Part shown: one piece after another, positions 62,261-64,000 of the stretch
Position numbering within the stretch: the stretch's first letter is position 1
Layout: each line of letters begins with the position of its first letter
Source of the DNA: Brevibacillus centrosporus
GTDB taxonomy: Bacteria; Bacillota; Bacilli; Brevibacillales; Brevibacillaceae
DNA length: 64,000 bases
Reading direction: 5' to 3'
NCBI RefSeq assembly: GCF_003710815.1
Contig: NZ_RHHP01000045.1
Coordinates: 1-64,000, forward strand
Made by a program: the position numbers and the translations under genes
Notes under the pieces: model-generated
The model's database searches: none
The model's input: only the letters and a program-made list of their open reading frames with translations
Told to the model about the DNA's origin: nothing

Positions 62261-64000
62261 ATGAAAAAGACCATCTGGAAGCTCTCCTTCGCCTTAAATT
62301 TGCTGGTAGTGCTGCTCTGCGTCGCTCTTTTTTGGGGAGATGCGTTAGATAAGCTGCATTACGCTGTCTACGATTACGACATGAAACAAAGTATGACCCA
62401 CGCTCCCCATGAAGACATCATCGTAATCGACATTGATCAAGAGTCCCTTGATCTGATCGGAACGTTCCCTTGGCCTCGCGATACCTACATCCCTCTATTA
62501 GAAGCTCTGGCAGAGGCAAAGGTCGTTGGATTTGACATCACCTTTACCACTAAAAGCGAAGACCCGGCAATCGATGAAGCATTTGCTGCCGAGCTGGCCA
62601 AGCATGACAACATCATCATTCCATCGGTAGTCGAGCTGGAAAGCTTTTTCCGCAAAGAAACGACGGTCATCAAAGATCAGCTCATCAAAGGTCAAGCGCT
62701 GATCAAACCGATACCGGAAATTGCTTCGGCAGCCAAGACTGCGCATATCAATGCAGCACTTGATGAGGACGGCGTGATCCGGCGCACATGGCTCATGCTC
62801 GATTCGCCTGAAGGCAAAATACCTTCTCTGGCCTACCAAATGGCGGAAATGTATGGTGCAGACGTCAAGCATTATTTGACGGATCACCCGCAGACAGAGC
62901 TGCCCATCAAGTTTGACGGCTCCACCAAGGATTTCATGAACATTCCGTTTTACATGGTGCTCAGCGGCGAGGTCCCGCCTGAAACGTTCAAGGACCGGAT
63001 CGTTCTGATCGGCAATGCGGCTGCAGGGGATGATGCCCATCCGACACCGATCGATAACCATATGTATCTCGTCTATGCACACGCCAATATCATCAACCAG
63101 CTGCTGCACGATCAAACGATCACGATCGCAAACGATGGTCTCATCCTCCTGCTGATGCTACTCGTGCTTCTCCTTACTGTCTGGTTTACGTGGCGCAAAA
63201 AGCCGCCATACAGCATCGGCATGGTCATTGCTGTTTCGTTTCTTTTGCTCTATGGGCAGTGGCTTTTGTTTGATACCAAGCTGGTTTACCTTTCGCCCGT
63301 CCTTCCGCTCGTCACCTTGTTTGCTGCTTTCTTTGTCAACATCGCAGCCAAGACATATATGGAAACGCGGCAGAAGCAGTTTATCACCCGCCAGTTCGGG
63401 CGCTACATCTCACCGGAGCTAGTCCGCGAGATCGCCAAGCGCGAAGTTGAGCTGCCCCTCGGTGGTGTGAACAAGGAGCTCTCGATTCTCTTCCTGGACA
63501 TTCGCGGGTTCACTCCTCTCTCGGAGAAGCTGCGGCCGGAAGAAATCGTCGACTTTCTGAACCGGATGTTTGACATGATCACCACGCAGGTCCTACATAA
63601 TCACGGTACGATCGATAAATTCATTGGAGATGCAGCGATGGTCCTGTTTAACGCACCTCTCGACGTCCCCCATCACGAGTATTACGCGGTGAAGACGGCA
63701 TATGACATCCAGCAGGGCATGGAGCAGGTACGCAGGGAGATCTGGGAAAAGTATCAGGTCGAAGTCAGCATTGGCATTGGTATCAATACGGGTGAGGTAG
63801 TCGTCGGCAACATCGGTTCCTACCTGCGCGTGGACTATACAGCCATCGGCGATCACGTCAATACAGCAGCGCGCATCGAGTCAAACGCCGCCGCCAATCA
63901 GATATTAGTGTCAGAAGCGACCTATGAGCGGACGCGGTCATATTTCCGCTATGCGTCTATCGGCGAGAAGCGGATGAAAGGAAAGGCAACAAGCGTCAAT
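62261..64000 (+). CDS. CHASE2-domain class III adenylate cyclase (cut by the window end)
   Basis: 580 codons are present and the frame is open to the edge. TM1 about 7-26; CHASE2 sensor about 35-285 (IIVIDIDQESLDLIGTFPWPR; VVGFDITFT; RIVLIGNAAAGDDAHPTPID); three membrane spans about 291-310, 316-334 and 341-362; class III cyclase domain from about 405. Metal-binding D413 (LFLDIRGFT) and D457 (FIGDAAMVLF), adenine-selecting K453 with T528, and transition-state N534 and R538 (VNTAARIE) are all present, so activity is expected. It abuts the Crp gene (stop then ATG), making cAMP for it. Confidence 0.93.
   Translation, partial: MKKTIWKLSFALNLLVVLLCVALFWGDALDKLHYAVYDYDMKQSMTHAPHEDIIVIDIDQESLDLIGTFPWPRDTYIPLLEALAEAKVVGFDITFTTKSEDPAIDEAFAAELAKHDNIIIPSVVELESFFRKETTVIKDQLIKGQALIKPIPEIASAAKTAHINAALDEDGVIRRTWLMLDSPEGKIPSLAYQMAEMYGADVKHYLTDHPQTELPIKFDGSTKDFMNIPFYMVLSGEVPPETFKDRIVLIGNAAAGDDAHPTPIDNHMYLVYAHANIINQLLHDQTITIANDGLILLLMLLVLLLTVWFTWRKKPPYSIGMVIAVSFLLLYGQWLLFDTKLVYLSPVLPLVTLFAAFFVNIAAKTYMETRQKQFITRQFGRYISPELVREIAKREVELPLGGVNKELSILFLDIRGFTPLSEKLRPEEIVDFLNRMFDMITTQVLHNHGTIDKFIGDAAMVLFNAPLDVPHHEYYAVKTAYDIQQGMEQVRREIWEKYQVEVSIGIGINTGEVVVGNIGSYLRVDYTAIGDHVNTAARIESNAAANQILVSEATYERTRSYFRYASIGEKRMKGKATSVN

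Noticed and set aside
1-64000. Insertion sequences, CRISPR arrays, tRNA or rRNA genes
   Set aside because: No transposase frame, regularly spaced repeat array or RNA gene signature was seen on reading; a tRNA or covariance-model scan would be needed to exclude small RNAs.

Overview
The window looks like chromosomal DNA of a spore-forming Firmicute of the Brevibacillus/Paenibacillaceae type. This is an inference from strong GGAGG ribosome sites, frequent TTG and GTG starts, EcsAB, a GerAB-type germination permease, a MecA_N-type penicillin-binding protein and a moderate GC content. No rRNA, tRNA, CRISPR array or intact insertion sequence was seen.

0.1-20.4 kb (all minus strand) is one long aromatic meta-cleavage island. 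From the promoter end it reads: HpaB-family hydroxylase, HpaC flavin reductase, a FAD-synthetase-like protein, extradiol dioxygenase copy A, a second HpaB, a decayed VOC fragment, an esterase, dioxygenase copy B (identical protein to copy A), ring-fission hydrolase, hydratase, acylating acetaldehyde dehydrogenase, aldolase, 4-oxalocrotonate decarboxylase, tautomerase, semialdehyde dehydrogenase, and a XylR_N/V4R/PucR-type regulator. A second module follows: a third extradiol dioxygenase, an HsaA-like flavin monooxygenase, a hydrolase, a cupin and an atypical SDR, closed by a strong terminator. Together these would hydroxylate a phenol to a catechol, cleave it by the meta route and convert the product to pyruvate and acetyl-CoA.

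20.6-32 kb is a decayed zone with a few intact genes (ABM monooxygenase, a secreted Ig-like protein, ecsA-ecsB, lipoate ligase). It also holds remnants of a sugar ABC permease, a DUF4132 protein, a LamG/Big2/dockerin phosphodiesterase and two tandem chemotaxis receptors, with frameshifts, stops and internal deletions.

32-41 kb is housekeeping and envelope: ArsR-type regulator, EamA exporter, a sensor kinase/response regulator pair, a secreted protein, a class B penicillin-binding protein, and an FHA-winged-helix regulator with an inverted repeat pair in its leader. 40.9-48.5 kb is an oligopeptide ABC transporter with a proline-iminopeptidase-like hydrolase; a LysR gene on the opposite strand splits the operon. 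48.5-52.7 kb carries a cupin, a truncated GerAB, an AEC permease, a D-cysteine desulfhydrase-like enzyme and a DUF169 protein. The DUF169 gene is preceded by a perfect -24/-12 sigma-54 promoter and lies divergent from a CBS-PAS-AAA+-Fis sigma-54 activator. A diguanylate cyclase and a collapsed IclR/MFS locus follow.

58.4-64 kb is the most unusual part: a cyclic-nucleotide-binding domain fused through a helical repeat region to an SLC13-type transporter, a DUF3307 membrane protein, a Crp-family regulator and a CHASE2 class III adenylate cyclase (cut by the window end). A near-consensus CRP-type site lies between the transporter and the regulator. I read this as a self-contained cAMP synthesis, sensing and transport module.
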